Positions 9,614-17,519 of a stretch of 46,267 nt of DNA are shown here, piece after piece. Under the pieces are notes generated by a model. That model made no database searches. It saw only the letters and a program-made list of their open reading frames with translations, and was not told the DNA's origin. This DNA comes from Ectothiorhodospiraceae bacterium. Its GTDB lineage: Bacteria; Pseudomonadota; Gammaproteobacteria; Nitrococcales; Aquisalimonadaceae. Within the stretch, counting starts at the first letter, position 1. Each line of letters starts with the position of its first letter. Both the position numbers and the translations under genes were made by a program. The stretch covers positions 1-46,267 of the forward strand of contig JAFIFV010000004.1 in NCBI GenBank assembly GCA_020831845.1. The letters are read 5' to 3'.

Positions 9614-9942
9614 TGCAGATCGGCTTCCGTCTGGGCCTGGCGGAAGTTCTGCAACAGCTCTTCCATGCCCCTGTCGGTGCGGAACAGCACGCCGAGTTCG
9701 CCGCGCCGCTCGCGCATGCGTATCACTGTTTCGGCGGCCTCGTAATCCTCGTAGGGCATCATCTCCGCAATGACATCGATGCTGCAGGAGCACTTCTGCA
9801 TCATCAGGTAGTTCTGCCCATTCGCGGCCATGCAGCCCAGCACGTAGTCCACCCGGGTGTCGGTTGGGTAATCGTGTTTCGCCAGGGCGGGAAACACCAT
9901 GGCAAGGGCGGCAGTTGCCACCAGCAGGCTCGACACTCTCAT
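9604..9942 (-). CDS. Periplasmic Cys-containing protein, unknown function
   Basis: I cannot assign a family. The 112-residue protein has a signal peptide (hydrophobic residues 5-20, cleavage near ALA at 19-21) and four cysteines at 37, 51, 53 and 111. The CSCSIDVIAEMM segment and a helical, charged C-terminus are its main features. GGAGGAGAGG just before the ATG at 9942 supports this start over an upstream in-frame one. Its stop overlaps the cytochrome c start by ten bases, so the two are translationally coupled. Cysteines in a C-x13-C-x-C pattern could bind metal or form disulfides; a role in handling heme, metal or XoxF maturation is a guess from context. Confidence 0.75.
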   Translation of the reverse strand: MRVSSLLVATAALAMVFPALAKHDYPTDTRVDYVLGCMAANGQNYLMMQKCSCSIDVIAEMMPYEDYEAAETVIRMRERRGELGVLFRTDRGMEELLQNFRQAQTEADLQCF

Positions 9943-10007
9943 GACGCCTCTCCTCCGGAATTCGGTGTCTGTCGCCTCTGTCGGGCGATCAGAAAAAGTA
10001 TAGATCA

Positions 10008-10024
10008 CCGGCGCCGGACGCCGG
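10008..10024 (-). terminator. Possible hairpin terminator after the acyl-CoA ligase, next to a -10 candidate
   Basis: CCGGCG (10008-10013) and CGCCGG (10019-10024) form a six-pair stem with a five-base loop. On the minus strand an AT-rich TATACTTTTTCT segment follows a few bases later. This segment could be the T-rich tail of a weak terminator for the ligase gene. Alternatively TATACT (minus strand, at 10002-9997) is the -10 element of a promoter for the Cys-containing protein and cytochrome c pair. Both may apply. Confidence 0.35.
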
Positions 10025-10062
10025 GGACAGGCTTCGCAGTCAGTGCCCGGCCGGGTCGGGAA

Positions 10063-11592
10063 TCAGTCGGTGTCTCCCAGATCCCGCGCCTGCAGCCGCA
10101 GATCCTTCTTCAGGATCTTGCCCACGCCGCTGCGCGGCAGGTTGTCCACGAACACCACCGTCCTCGGCGTCTTGTACTTGGCGAGCTGTTCCTGGCAGTA
10201 GGCAATCAGCTCCGCTTCGCCCAGCTCCGCCTTCTTCACCACGAAGGCCACCACTTCCTCGCCCATGCGCTCCGACGGCGTTCCCACCACGGCCACCTCT
10301 GCGACCGCCGGATGCCTGGCGATGACCTCCTCCAGATCCCGCGGGTAGATATTGAAACCGCCGCGGATGATGAGGTCTTTCTTGCGGTCCACGATGTACA
10401 GGTAGCCGTCGGCGTCCAGCTTGGCGATATCACCGGTGTGCAGCCATCCGTCCCGAATGGCCTCCCTGGTGGCTTCCTCGTTGCGGAAGTAGCCGGGGCT
10501 GATATTGTCCCCCCGCACCAGCAGTTCGCCGGCCTCCCCCACCGGCAGGGGCTTGCCGTCGTCATCGGCAATGCGCACCTCGACACCGGGAAACGGGCGT
10601 CCCACGGAACCCGGCTTGATGGGTTCGCCCCGGCGGTGCGCGGAGACCGTCGGTGCCGCCTCGGACAATCCGTAGCCCTCGTAGATGTCCGCGCCGAAAC
10701 GCTGCTTGAACGCCTCGATGACGGTGAGAGGCAACGGTGCGGAGCCCGAACCCACCGATTCGAGGCTGGACGTGTCGTACTCCAGCGGCGCCGGATCGGT
10801 CACCAGATTGTGGATCATCGCCGGCACCGCGCTGAAACGGCGGACGCGGAAATCCTGAATGGCCCGGCAGACCGCGTGCACATCGTACTTGGGCATCACC
10901 ACGACGGAGCTGCCACGCATATAGAGCACATTGGCCATGGTGAAGCCGTAGATATGCGCCAGCGGCAGCACACCGATGGTGGTCTCCCGCCCGTCCTCGT
11001 CGTCGGCCAGAGATACCGCGGCGGCGGCATTGCTGTAGAGATTCTTGTGGGTGAGCATGACCCCCTTGGGCCGACCGGTGGTTCCGGAGGTGTAGAGAAT
11101 CACCGCCACGTCGTCCGGCTCGGCAGGGGGCGGCGCGGCGATGGGTTCGCTGGCCTCGAGCGTCCGCCGCAGATCCAGCACGCCCTCCCCCGCCTCGTCA
11201 CCCGCATCCGCCACCAGCACCGTCGGCTTGTTCTCCAGCGGTTCGATGGCTTTCAGCACCGAGGGCAGCACCGCGGCAGAGGTGATGATGGCGCGCGCCT
11301 CGGAATCGGACACGATGTAAGCGATCTCGCTGGGATGCAGCAGGAACATCACCGGGATGACGATCCCGCCGGCCCGCATCACACCCTGGTAGGAATAGAA
11401 CACTTCCGGGCGATTGGGCATGCAGACCAGCACCCGGTCCCCGGCCTGCACACCCTGCGCCCGCAATGCGGCGGCAAGGCAGTTGGCGGCATCCAGAATG
11501 CTCCGATTGCTGAAGGACTTGCCCTGGTAATGCAGGAAGGCGTACTCGCCGTAATCCTTCAGGTTCTGCTCAGGCAATTGGGTAAGGATCAT
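10063..11592 (-). CDS. AMP-forming acyl-CoA ligase (long-chain-fatty-acid-CoA ligase-like)
   Basis: Activates a carboxylic acid with ATP and CoA through an acyl-adenylate. The 509-residue protein carries all ANL-superfamily motifs. These are the P-loop TSGTTGRPKG, the GYGLSEAAP substrate/adenylate motif, the HTGDIAKLD motif, the hinge DRKKDLIIRGG, and the catalytic Lys near the C-terminus in RSGVGKILKKDL. The ATG at 11592 begins the conserved protein; an in-frame ATG 12 codons upstream lacks a better ribosome site. The substrate is not predictable. Its position beside an alcohol-oxidation operon suggests it may activate acids formed when longer or aromatic alcohols are oxidised. Confidence 0.9.
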   Translation of the reverse strand: MILTQLPEQNLKDYGEYAFLHYQGKSFSNRSILDAANCLAAALRAQGVQAGDRVLVCMPNRPEVFYSYQGVMRAGGIVIPVMFLLHPSEIAYIVSDSEARAIITSAAVLPSVLKAIEPLENKPTVLVADAGDEAGEGVLDLRRTLEASEPIAAPPPAEPDDVAVILYTSGTTGRPKGVMLTHKNLYSNAAAAVSLADDEDGRETTIGVLPLAHIYGFTMANVLYMRGSSVVVMPKYDVHAVCRAIQDFRVRRFSAVPAMIHNLVTDPAPLEYDTSSLESVGSGSAPLPLTVIEAFKQRFGADIYEGYGLSEAAPTVSAHRRGEPIKPGSVGRPFPGVEVRIADDDGKPLPVGEAGELLVRGDNISPGYFRNEEATREAIRDGWLHTGDIAKLDADGYLYIVDRKKDLIIRGGFNIYPRDLEEVIARHPAVAEVAVVGTPSERMGEEVVAFVVKKAELGEAELIAYCQEQLAKYKTPRTVVFVDNLPRSGVGKILKKDLRLQARDLGDTD

Positions 11593-11719
11593 TAGGCACC
11601 TATCTGTTTCCCCGCACCTCGCTCTCACGTAGGCCCTGAAAACGGGGAAAGGTCGGGGAAGATTGCGAATCCACCCGTCACTATAGAAGCGCGGGATCCA
11701 GCCCTACAAGGGAAGCGGC

Positions 11720-12169
11720 TCAGCGGAGATCAAGCCGCTCCACCGTCACGACGCCATCCCGGCCGCTCACCACGCACTGGAAGCCGGTGGTGACTTCCTG
11801 GCCGGATGCATCCAGGCCATGCACCTCGCCACGCCAGCGCAGCCGTTGCCCCGCCTCCAGCCATTCCAGCCGGGGAGCGCCCTCGGGAAGGTGCAGCTCA
11901 CGGTACCCCGCCAGGCGGTCCGTTATCGCCTCACGACAGCTTTCCACGGCCAGTCGCTCATCCAGCAGCTCCTCTGGTGGCCTGGTGGAAAACCACAGTA
12001 TGGCGACCAGCCCCAGCAGGGCCGCCGCGGCGATGGCCTCCCGGCGGCCCGGCCGCCAGGGGATGTCTTCATCCTCGAAATGCCCCTGCCGCATCACCCC
12101 TGTCCGACAGAGGTAGCACCGCATGGAGGCACGAGGGTTCAAGGTGGGGCAGGCGGAGCAACGCTTCAT
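11720..12169 (-). CDS. Zinc-ribbon single-span membrane protein
   Basis: Unknown function. The 149-residue product opens with a zinc-ribbon (Cys4-x2-Cys7, then Cys18-x2-Cys21). It continues through a charged linker and one membrane helix at about residues 44-61, and ends in a roughly 90-residue soluble C-terminal region with two further cysteines. With the zinc-ribbon inside, the C-terminal domain would face the periplasm. I placed the start at the ATG at 12169, where the zinc-ribbon begins; no clear ribosome site separates this from a start 13 codons upstream. It is divergent from the TetR gene, 102 bases apart. Confidence 0.7.
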   Translation of the reverse strand: MKRCSACPTLNPRASMRCYLCRTGVMRQGHFEDEDIPWRPGRREAIAAAALLGLVAILWFSTRPPEELLDERLAVESCREAITDRLAGYRELHLPEGAPRLEWLEAGQRLRWRGEVHGLDASGQEVTTGFQCVVSGRDGVVTVERLDLR

Positions 12170-12271
12170 GGGCAATGTCGATTCCGGGACACGAAGATGG
12201 CGTAACAATACGCAAATTCGCCCCTGCTGCGCCAGCTTGCGCGCTGGGGAAATCGGACATATGCTGCGCCG

Positions 12272-12907
12272 ATGGCCATCGGCAGACCGCTACAGTTCGA
12301 CCCCGGACAGGCGCTGGACGACGCCACTCAGGTGTTCTGGGCGCAAGGTTACGCCTCCACCACCACCCGCGATCTGCTGCAGGCCATGAGCCTCTCGCGC
12401 AGCAGCCTCTACCAGACGTTCGGCAACAAGGAACGCCTGTTCATCCGTTGCCTGGACCACTACCGCCGGGGCCTGATCGATAAGCTCCGAACCCGGCTGG
12501 CCGCGGCCGGCAACGGCCTTGAGTTCGTCGAGGGACTGTTCCTGGAGGCTGCCGCCCAGGCCGGCTCAGGCCAGGAACATCGCGGCTGCCTGATCTTCAA
12601 CTCGGTGGTGGAATTCGGCAGGCAATCGTCACCGCCGGCGGAAGCGGCAAGGGCCAGTCTGCAAGAGATAGCGGGGGTTTTCGCGCATGCCATCGAGCGG
12701 GCGCAAGCTGATGGAGAGATCGCCGCGCAGGCAAGCCCGGCTGAACTGGGGTTGTTTCTGGCCAGCAGCATGAGCGGGGTGCGCATGCTGCTGAAATCGG
12801 GCACAAGCCGCGAGGAAATTACGGCGGTAGTGCGCATGATCATTGCCGCCCTTCCGCTGGCAGGCGCGCGTCAGACCGAGACGTCCACCACGGTACCCAC
12901 ACGCTGA
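12272..12907 (+). CDS. TetR/AcrR-family transcriptional regulator
   Basis: DNA-binding repressor of 211 residues. The N-terminal helix-turn-helix is at about residues 27-50 (TTRDLLQAMSLSRSSLYQTF), followed by the GNKERLF signature and an all-helical ligand domain containing Cys residues. It is divergent from the zinc-ribbon gene, the usual arrangement for an autoregulating repressor and its target, although no operator is obvious in the 102-base gap. The last 37 bases are shared, in antisense, with the YjfB-family gene. Effector and targets are unknown. Confidence 0.92.
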   Translation: MAIGRPLQFDPGQALDDATQVFWAQGYASTTTRDLLQAMSLSRSSLYQTFGNKERLFIRCLDHYRRGLIDKLRTRLAAAGNGLEFVEGLFLEAAAQAGSGQEHRGCLIFNSVVEFGRQSSPPAEAARASLQEIAGVFAHAIERAQADGEIAAQASPAELGLFLASSMSGVRMLLKSGTSREEITAVVRMIIAALPLAGARQTETSTTVPTR

Positions 12908-13077
12908 GCCGGGTCCGGCACCATCTCGGGGATATCCGGAAGCCCGTCGATCAACTGTGCGGCGCTCTCCTGAACAATATCCAGGGCCTTGCGCTGCACG
13001 CTGGTCTGTACATCCCTGGCGAGCTGCGCCTGGCTGAGCGAGGTCGCCATCGACGCGATCATGCTGACTTCGGACAT
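12871..13077 (-). CDS. YjfB-family putative motility protein
   Basis: Small protein of 68 residues with the YjfB_motility (PF14070) pattern. It has an N-terminal helix with alternating Ala/Ser/Gln ([12 protein letters not shown]), then [20 protein letters not shown]. Family members are linked to motility by genome context only. The ATG at 13077 follows AGAGGAAGG. Its 3' end overlaps the convergent TetR gene by 37 bases. No flagellar genes are nearby, so this is an orphan copy. Confidence 0.8.
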   Translation of the reverse strand: MSEVSMIASMATSLSQAQLARDVQTSVQRKALDIVQESAAQLIDGLPDIPEMVPDPAQRVGTVVDVSV

Positions 13078-13162
13078 TGCAACGCCTTCCTCTGAAACGT
13101 CCGCCCACGCTACCAACCCCGCCGGTGGGGAAACGGAACTGGCGCACAGTTCGCGCTGCCGG

Positions 13163-13191
13163 TTGCCTCCTCCCCCGCCCCGGCCTATGTT
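13163..13191 (+). promoter_or_regulatory. Candidate sigma-70 promoter for the nitrile hydratase operon
   Basis: TTGCCT at 13163-13168 and TATGTT at 13186-13191 are separated by exactly 17 bases, about 70 bases before the nitrile hydratase start codon. The 182-base gap between the YjfB gene and nitrile hydratase holds nothing else I can identify. Confidence 0.45.
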
Positions 13192-13259
13192 GTTGCGAGG
13201 AAAAGCCGAAGATCAACAACACGTCAGGCAGGGAATGCCGCAACAAGTGGAGGCAGGCC

Positions 13260-13892
13260 TTGAGCGACGACCACGATCATCATCACCACGATCAGCACAG
13301 CCACTTGCCGCCGGATCCTGCGCTGCGCGTGCAGGCGCTGGAGACCCTGCTGGTACGCAAGGGCCTGGTGGATCCGGCCTCGCTGAACGCCATCATCGAC
13401 ACCTACGCCAACGAGGTGGGGCCGCAGAACGGTGCGCGCGTGGTGGCCACCGCCTGGGCGGATCCCGCGTACCGGGACTGGCTGCTGCGTGATGCCACTG
13501 CCGCCATTGGCGATCTCGGCTACGAAGGTCGCCAGGGCGAGCATATCGTGGCGCTGGAGAATACCCCGCAGGTTCACAACATGGTGGTCTGCACCCTGTG
13601 CTCCTGCTACCCCTGGCCGGTGCTCGGGCTGCCCCCCGCATGGTACAAATCGGAAGCCTATCGATCCCGCGCGGTTCGGGAACCACGCGCCGTACTGGCC
13701 GAATTCGGTGTGGCACTGCCCGAGGAGACGGAAATCCGGGTCTGGGACAGCACCTCGGAGATGCGCTACCTGGTTGTGCCCCGGCGTCCTCCAGGCACCG
13801 AGGGCTGGAGCGTCGAGCGGTTGGCGGAACTGGTCACCCGCGATGCGATGATCGGCACCGGCCTCGCACGTACCCCGGAGGAAACCGCATGA
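13260..13892 (+). CDS. nthA: Nitrile hydratase alpha subunit, cobalt type
   Basis: Catalytic metal-binding subunit of nitrile hydratase, which hydrates nitriles to amides in the cytoplasm. The 210-residue protein contains VCTLCSC, with metal ligands Cys111, Cys114, Ser115 and Cys116. Thr at the second position and the following YPW mark the non-corrin cobalt class rather than the iron class (which has Ser). The N-terminus is very His-rich (six His within residues 5-14), suggesting metal capture. I chose TTG at 13260 because GGAGG lies six bases upstream and the family sequence begins there; no in-frame ATG is suitable. The gene overlaps the beta subunit by four bases. Confidence 0.93.
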   Translation: MSDDHDHHHHDQHSHLPPDPALRVQALETLLVRKGLVDPASLNAIIDTYANEVGPQNGARVVATAWADPAYRDWLLRDATAAIGDLGYEGRQGEHIVALENTPQVHNMVVCTLCSCYPWPVLGLPPAWYKSEAYRSRAVREPRAVLAEFGVALPEETEIRVWDSTSEMRYLVVPRRPPGTEGWSVERLAELVTRDAMIGTGLARTPEETA

Positions 13893-14548
13893 ACGGCATT
13901 CACGATATGGGTGGCATGCACGGTTTCGGCCCGGTTCCCCTTGAGGAGAACGAGCCGCTGTTCCACGCAGACTGGGAGTCCCGGGCAATGGCGATCACCG
14001 TCCTGATGGGCGGCTGGGGTCGCTGGAACATCGATGCCGCCCGGCGCGCACGCGAGGATATGCATCCGGCCGCCTACCTGAACCACAGTTACTACGAGCG
14101 CTGGATCGACGCACTGGAGCGGCTGATGCTGGAAACCGGCATGGTCACCGAGGAGGAGTTGCGCGGCGGCGAGCCGCAGCGGAATCCGCCGGAGGGGAAA
14201 GCCCCCCCTGCCCCGGAGGCTGTTGCCGCCATGCTGCGGCGGGGCGGTCCCTCCCTGCGCTCGCTGGACCGGCCGGCCCGGTTCCAGCCGGGAGACCAGG
14301 TGCGAACACTGAACACGCAGCCCCAGGGCCACACCCGGCTGCCGCGCTACGCCAGGGCACGCACCGGCACCGTGGTGTTTCATCACGGGGCGCATGTGCT
14401 GCCGGACAGCAACGCCCATTTCCAGGGGGAAAACCCGGACCACCTCTATGCCGTGCGCTTCACGGCACGGGAGTTATGGGGGCCGAAAGCCTCGGTGCGT
14501 GACACCGTGACGCTGGATCTATGGGAGAACTACCTTGAACCGGCCTGA
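13889..14548 (+). CDS. nthB: Nitrile hydratase beta subunit
   Basis: Partner subunit that completes the active-site channel of nitrile hydratase. It has 219 residues, close to the usual 220-230. The N-terminal [16 protein letters not shown] is the hallmark of this family. The C-terminal SH3-like domain includes the [16 protein letters not shown] and LYAVRF motifs. Start overlaps the alpha stop (ATGA) and its end overlaps the accessory gene by 14 bases, so the three products are translated as a coupled set. Confidence 0.95.
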   Translation: MNGIHDMGGMHGFGPVPLEENEPLFHADWESRAMAITVLMGGWGRWNIDAARRAREDMHPAAYLNHSYYERWIDALERLMLETGMVTEEELRGGEPQRNPPEGKAPPAPEAVAAMLRRGGPSLRSLDRPARFQPGDQVRTLNTQPQGHTRLPRYARARTGTVVFHHGAHVLPDSNAHFQGENPDHLYAVRFTARELWGPKASVRDTVTLDLWENYLEPA

Positions 14549-14861
14549 TGCAGGTAAAGACCATCCGCCGTTCGCCGCCCCCTGGCAGGCACAGGCCTTC
14601 GCACTCACCGTGCACCTGCACCAGCAGGGCGTCTTCACATGGAAGGAATGGGGCGAACACTTCTCCGGGCAGCGGCACCAGTCCGCGCAAGCCGGCACCG
14701 CCGATGCACCGGATCGCTACTACCTGGACTGGGTGCAGGCGCTGGAACAGTTGCTGGTGGCCAAGGGTGAAGCCGATGGGGAGGTCCTGGCGACACTCCG
14801 GCAGGCCTGGACCGACGCCTACCTGCGGACGCCGCATGGAGAGCCCGTCACACTGGAGTAG
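14535..14861 (+). CDS. Nitrile hydratase activator / accessory protein
   Basis: Small beta-subunit-like protein of 108 residues that, in cobalt-type enzymes, escorts the alpha subunit and carries out metal insertion (P14K/NhlE class). It contains FTWKEWGEHFS and YYLDWVQALEQLL, which mirror segments of the beta-subunit N-terminal domain. The start is TTG at 14535, inside the end of the beta gene, with GGGAG about eight bases upstream. No cobalt transporter or amidase lies nearby, so the fate of the amide product is not shown here. Confidence 0.87.
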   Translation: MNRPDAGKDHPPFAAPWQAQAFALTVHLHQQGVFTWKEWGEHFSGQRHQSAQAGTADAPDRYYLDWVQALEQLLVAKGEADGEVLATLRQAWTDAYLRTPHGEPVTLE

Positions 14862-14869
14862 CATCGCTC

Positions 14870-15556
14870 TCAATACATGGAACGCAGCAGGATCAGGGAC
14901 AGGGAGTTGAGGCCGGCATGCGCCAGTATCAACGGCCAGAGCCGCCCCCAGTGAATGGCCAGGCGCGCGAACACGATGCCTACCAGCGTGGTCTGCAGGA
15001 CCCCGGTCCAGCCCTGGTAGACATGCCCGAGCCCGAACAGCACGGAAGAGACCAGCACCGGCGCCCAGACGCCCCCCAGCAACCGCCGGCAACGGCTGAG
15101 CAGGAAACCGCGCGCCAGCAGTTCCTCGTAGAAGCCGGTGAACAGCATCACGCCGATGATGAGCAGCAGCGAAGTGTCCGAGGCCAGCATCGCGGCCACC
15201 CCCATCAGGCGCTGCTGATGCCCTTCCACCACCTCCGGCGCCAGCACCATACCGGCCAGGCTGATGCTGGCGTTCATCGCGAACACCAGCAACAGGGCCA
15301 GCACGGCCAGCCATAGATCCTGCAGCCGCAGACCAAGCAGCCCAACCTCGCGCCAGCGCTGGTCACGCTGCGCCATCAGCCAGTGCAGCCCAAGCAGGAT
15401 CAGTGCGCCCTGCACCAGCAGCACACCCAGCATGGGCATGCCCAGGCCGCCCATCAGCGCCGGCGCCAGTGTGGCTGCCAGAACCCCTGCGGCGAGGGTC
15501 AGCACCAGCGCCAGCACGATATCCACCAGGGCCTGTCCGCGGGAAATATCGCTCAC
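14870..15556 (-). CDS. CPBP-family intramembrane metalloprotease
   Basis: Multi-spanning membrane protein of 228 residues with about seven hydrophobic segments. The CPBP/Abi (Rce1-like) motifs are intact: Glu144-Glu145-x3-Arg149 (FYEELLARG), then FGLGH with His178, then His213 and Asn217 in AHAGLN. These form the predicted metal site. It converges on the nitrile hydratase operon and starts 89 bases after hmuV on the same strand, so it may be read through from the heme operon. Substrate unknown; some homologues give immunity to bacteriocins. Confidence 0.85.
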   Translation of the reverse strand: MSDISRGQALVDIVLALVLTLAAGVLAATLAPALMGGLGMPMLGVLLVQGALILLGLHWLMAQRDQRWREVGLLGLRLQDLWLAVLALLLVFAMNASISLAGMVLAPEVVEGHQQRLMGVAAMLASDTSLLLIIGVMLFTGFYEELLARGFLLSRCRRLLGGVWAPVLVSSVLFGLGHVYQGWTGVLQTTLVGIVFARLAIHWGRLWPLILAHAGLNSLSLILLRSMY

Positions 15557-15645
15557 CGCCTCTCCGCTCCATGTCGTCGTCCTTCAGGCCGACAGCGATG
15601 AACTCGCCGAGTTCGACCCGGCGGTCATCTTCCCACAGGAAACGG

Positions 15646-16488
15646 TCAGCAGTCTGTCCGCAGGCTGCCCGGGAGATCGGGAACCGGACGCAGACAGCCG
15701 GCAATGTGAATACGGGGCCGGTCGCCGGAATGCACCTCGGCATCCAGGTCGTAGACGCCGGCCAGGTTCTCCCGGCTCAGCACCTGCCCGGGCGCGCCGT
15801 CAGCCAGCAGCCGGCCGTCCCGCAACAGCAGCACGCGACTGGCGAAGCTGGCGGCCAGCGGCAGATCGTGGCAGGCAGCGATGACGCCGATCTCGGCCTG
15901 CCGGGCCAAGGTCCGCAGCATGGCCATGATCCGGTACTGGTGCGCCGGGTCCAGCGCCGAGGTGGCTTCATCCAGCAGCAGCAGCCGGGGACCGGGAGAG
16001 CGCCAGATCTGCGCCAGCACCCGGGCGAGCTGGACCCGCTGTTGTTCGCCGCCGGATAGCGACGGATAGCTTCGTTGTGCGAGATGCACCACCTCAAGCC
16101 ACTCCAGCAGTTCCTGCACCACGGTACGGCCGACGCGCGAGGGTAGTGGTGGCGGCAGTCCGAGAGCGACCACTTCCGACGCGGTAAAGGGGAACGTCAA
16201 CGGACAGTCCTGCGGCATCACGGCCCGACGGCCCGCCAGTTCCGCGGCACGCCATTCCGACAACGGCCGACCCAGCAGACGGATCTCCCCGGCCGACGGC
16301 GCCTGCTCCCTGGCCAGCAGGCGCAGCAGCGTGGACTTGCCCGCACCGTTTGGACCGAGCAGCAGTGTCAGCTCTCCCGGTTGCAGGGAAAAACCGATTG
16401 TGTCCAACAGCGCGGCCCCGCCGGTATGGAAACTGACGCTGTCCACCTCCAGCAATTGCGCTCCGGAGCTCCGCGGCGACGCACTCAT
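15646..16488 (-). CDS. hmuV: Heme ABC transporter ATP-binding protein
   Basis: ATPase that powers import of heme from periplasm to cytoplasm with HmuU. In the 280-residue product, Walker A GPNGAGKS is at 45-52, the HmuV-typical MPQDCPLTFPFTASEVV at 91-107, LSGGE at 144-148, and Walker B through D-loop LLLLDEATSALD at 169-180. The usual Pro after the Walker B Glu is Ala here. The ATG at 16488 overlaps the hmuU stop by four bases. Last core gene of the heme operon. Confidence 0.93.
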   Translation of the reverse strand: MSASPRSSGAQLLEVDSVSFHTGGAALLDTIGFSLQPGELTLLLGPNGAGKSTLLRLLAREQAPSAGEIRLLGRPLSEWRAAELAGRRAVMPQDCPLTFPFTASEVVALGLPPPLPSRVGRTVVQELLEWLEVVHLAQRSYPSLSGGEQQRVQLARVLAQIWRSPGPRLLLLDEATSALDPAHQYRIMAMLRTLARQAEIGVIAACHDLPLAASFASRVLLLRDGRLLADGAPGQVLSRENLAGVYDLDAEVHSGDRPRIHIAGCLRPVPDLPGSLRTDC

Positions 16489-17519
16489 ACCCACCTCTGC
16501 CGCATCAGCAATATCAGGAAGAACGGCCCGCCGATCAGCGCCATCACCAGACCGATGGGCAATTCCGCGGGTGCCACGACGACCCGCGCCAGCATGTCTG
16601 CGGAGACCAGCAGGCATGCGCCCAGCAGAGCGGACGCCGGCAGCAGCCAGCGGTGGTCGACACCGATCGTCAGGCGCACCAGATGCGGTGCCACCAGACC
16701 AACGAAGCCGATCAGGCCGGACACCGATACGGCCGCCCCCACCGCCAGCGCCGAGAGCAGCACCGTGGCCTGTTTGACCCGGTGCACCTCGTGGCCCAGA
16801 TGGCCGGCCACCGCCTCGCCCAGCAGCAGGGCGTTCAGCGGGCGCGCCAGCATGGGCATGGCCAGTAACAGTATGAGCAACAGCGGCGCGGTCACGCGCA
16901 GGTCGGGCCAGCTGGCATGGGCCAGACTGCCCATGCTCCAGAAGGTCAGCGTGCGCAACTGGGCGTCGTCCGCCATGAAGGTGAGTACGCCGGTGCCGGC
17001 GCCGGCAATGGCGTTGATGGCGATTCCCGCAAGCAGCAGCAGCGCCACCTGGGTAGTGCCGTTGCGGCTGGCGATGCGCCAGATCACCAGGGTGGCGACC
17101 AGCGCTCCGACGAAAGCCGCCACCGGCAATGCGCCCGCGGGGACACCGACTCCGACCACCGAGAACAGGCGCTCGCCGAGCACGATCACCCCCACCGCGC
17201 CCAATGCGGCGCCGCTGGAGACGCCGATGAGCCCGGGATCAGCCAGCGGATTGCGAAACAACCCCTGCAGCATGGCGCCTGACAGCGCCAGGGCGGCCCC
17301 CACCAGCGCCCCCAGCAGCAGCCGCGGCAGCCGCAGTTCCCGAACCACCATGGTGGCGGCGAGATCCGCCTCCGTACTGCCACTGAGAATCCGCCAGACC
17401 TCCATCAGCCCGAGCTGGTATGGCCCGGTGCGCAGCGCCAGCAGCCCACAGATCAGCAATCCCACACCCAGCGCGATCAGCGCCGGTAGCGGTGGGGCCC
17501 GCTTCAACGCGGCAGCCAC
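16485..17519 (-). CDS. hmuU: Heme ABC transporter permease (FecCD family)
   Basis: Inner-membrane permease of 344 residues with about ten hydrophobic segments, FecCD/BtuC type. Recognisable motifs are LRLPRLLLGALVGAALALSGAMLQ, split over two segments near residues 63-86, the RNPLADPGLIGVSSGAALG loop and the ATPase-coupling GLIGFVGLVAPHLVR near residue 270. Start overlaps the hmuT stop by 16 bases. Confidence 0.94.
   Translation of the reverse strand: MAAALKRAPPLPALIALGVGLLICGLLALRTGPYQLGLMEVWRILSGSTEADLAATMVVRELRLPRLLLGALVGAALALSGAMLQGLFRNPLADPGLIGVSSGAALGAVGVIVLGERLFSVVGVGVPAGALPVAAFVGALVATLVIWRIASRNGTTQVALLLLAGIAINAIAGAGTGVLTFMADDAQLRTLTFWSMGSLAHASWPDLRVTAPLLLILLLAMPMLARPLNALLLGEAVAGHLGHEVHRVKQATVLLSALAVGAAVSVSGLIGFVGLVAPHLVRLTIGVDHRWLLPASALLGACLLVSADMLARVVVAPAELPIGLVMALIGGPFFLILLMRQRWV

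Noticed and set aside
9613..11595. Long open frame (660 codons) on the plus strand
   Set aside because: Antisense to the Cys-containing protein and acyl-CoA ligase genes; its translation is His/Gly/Arg-rich with no family pattern.
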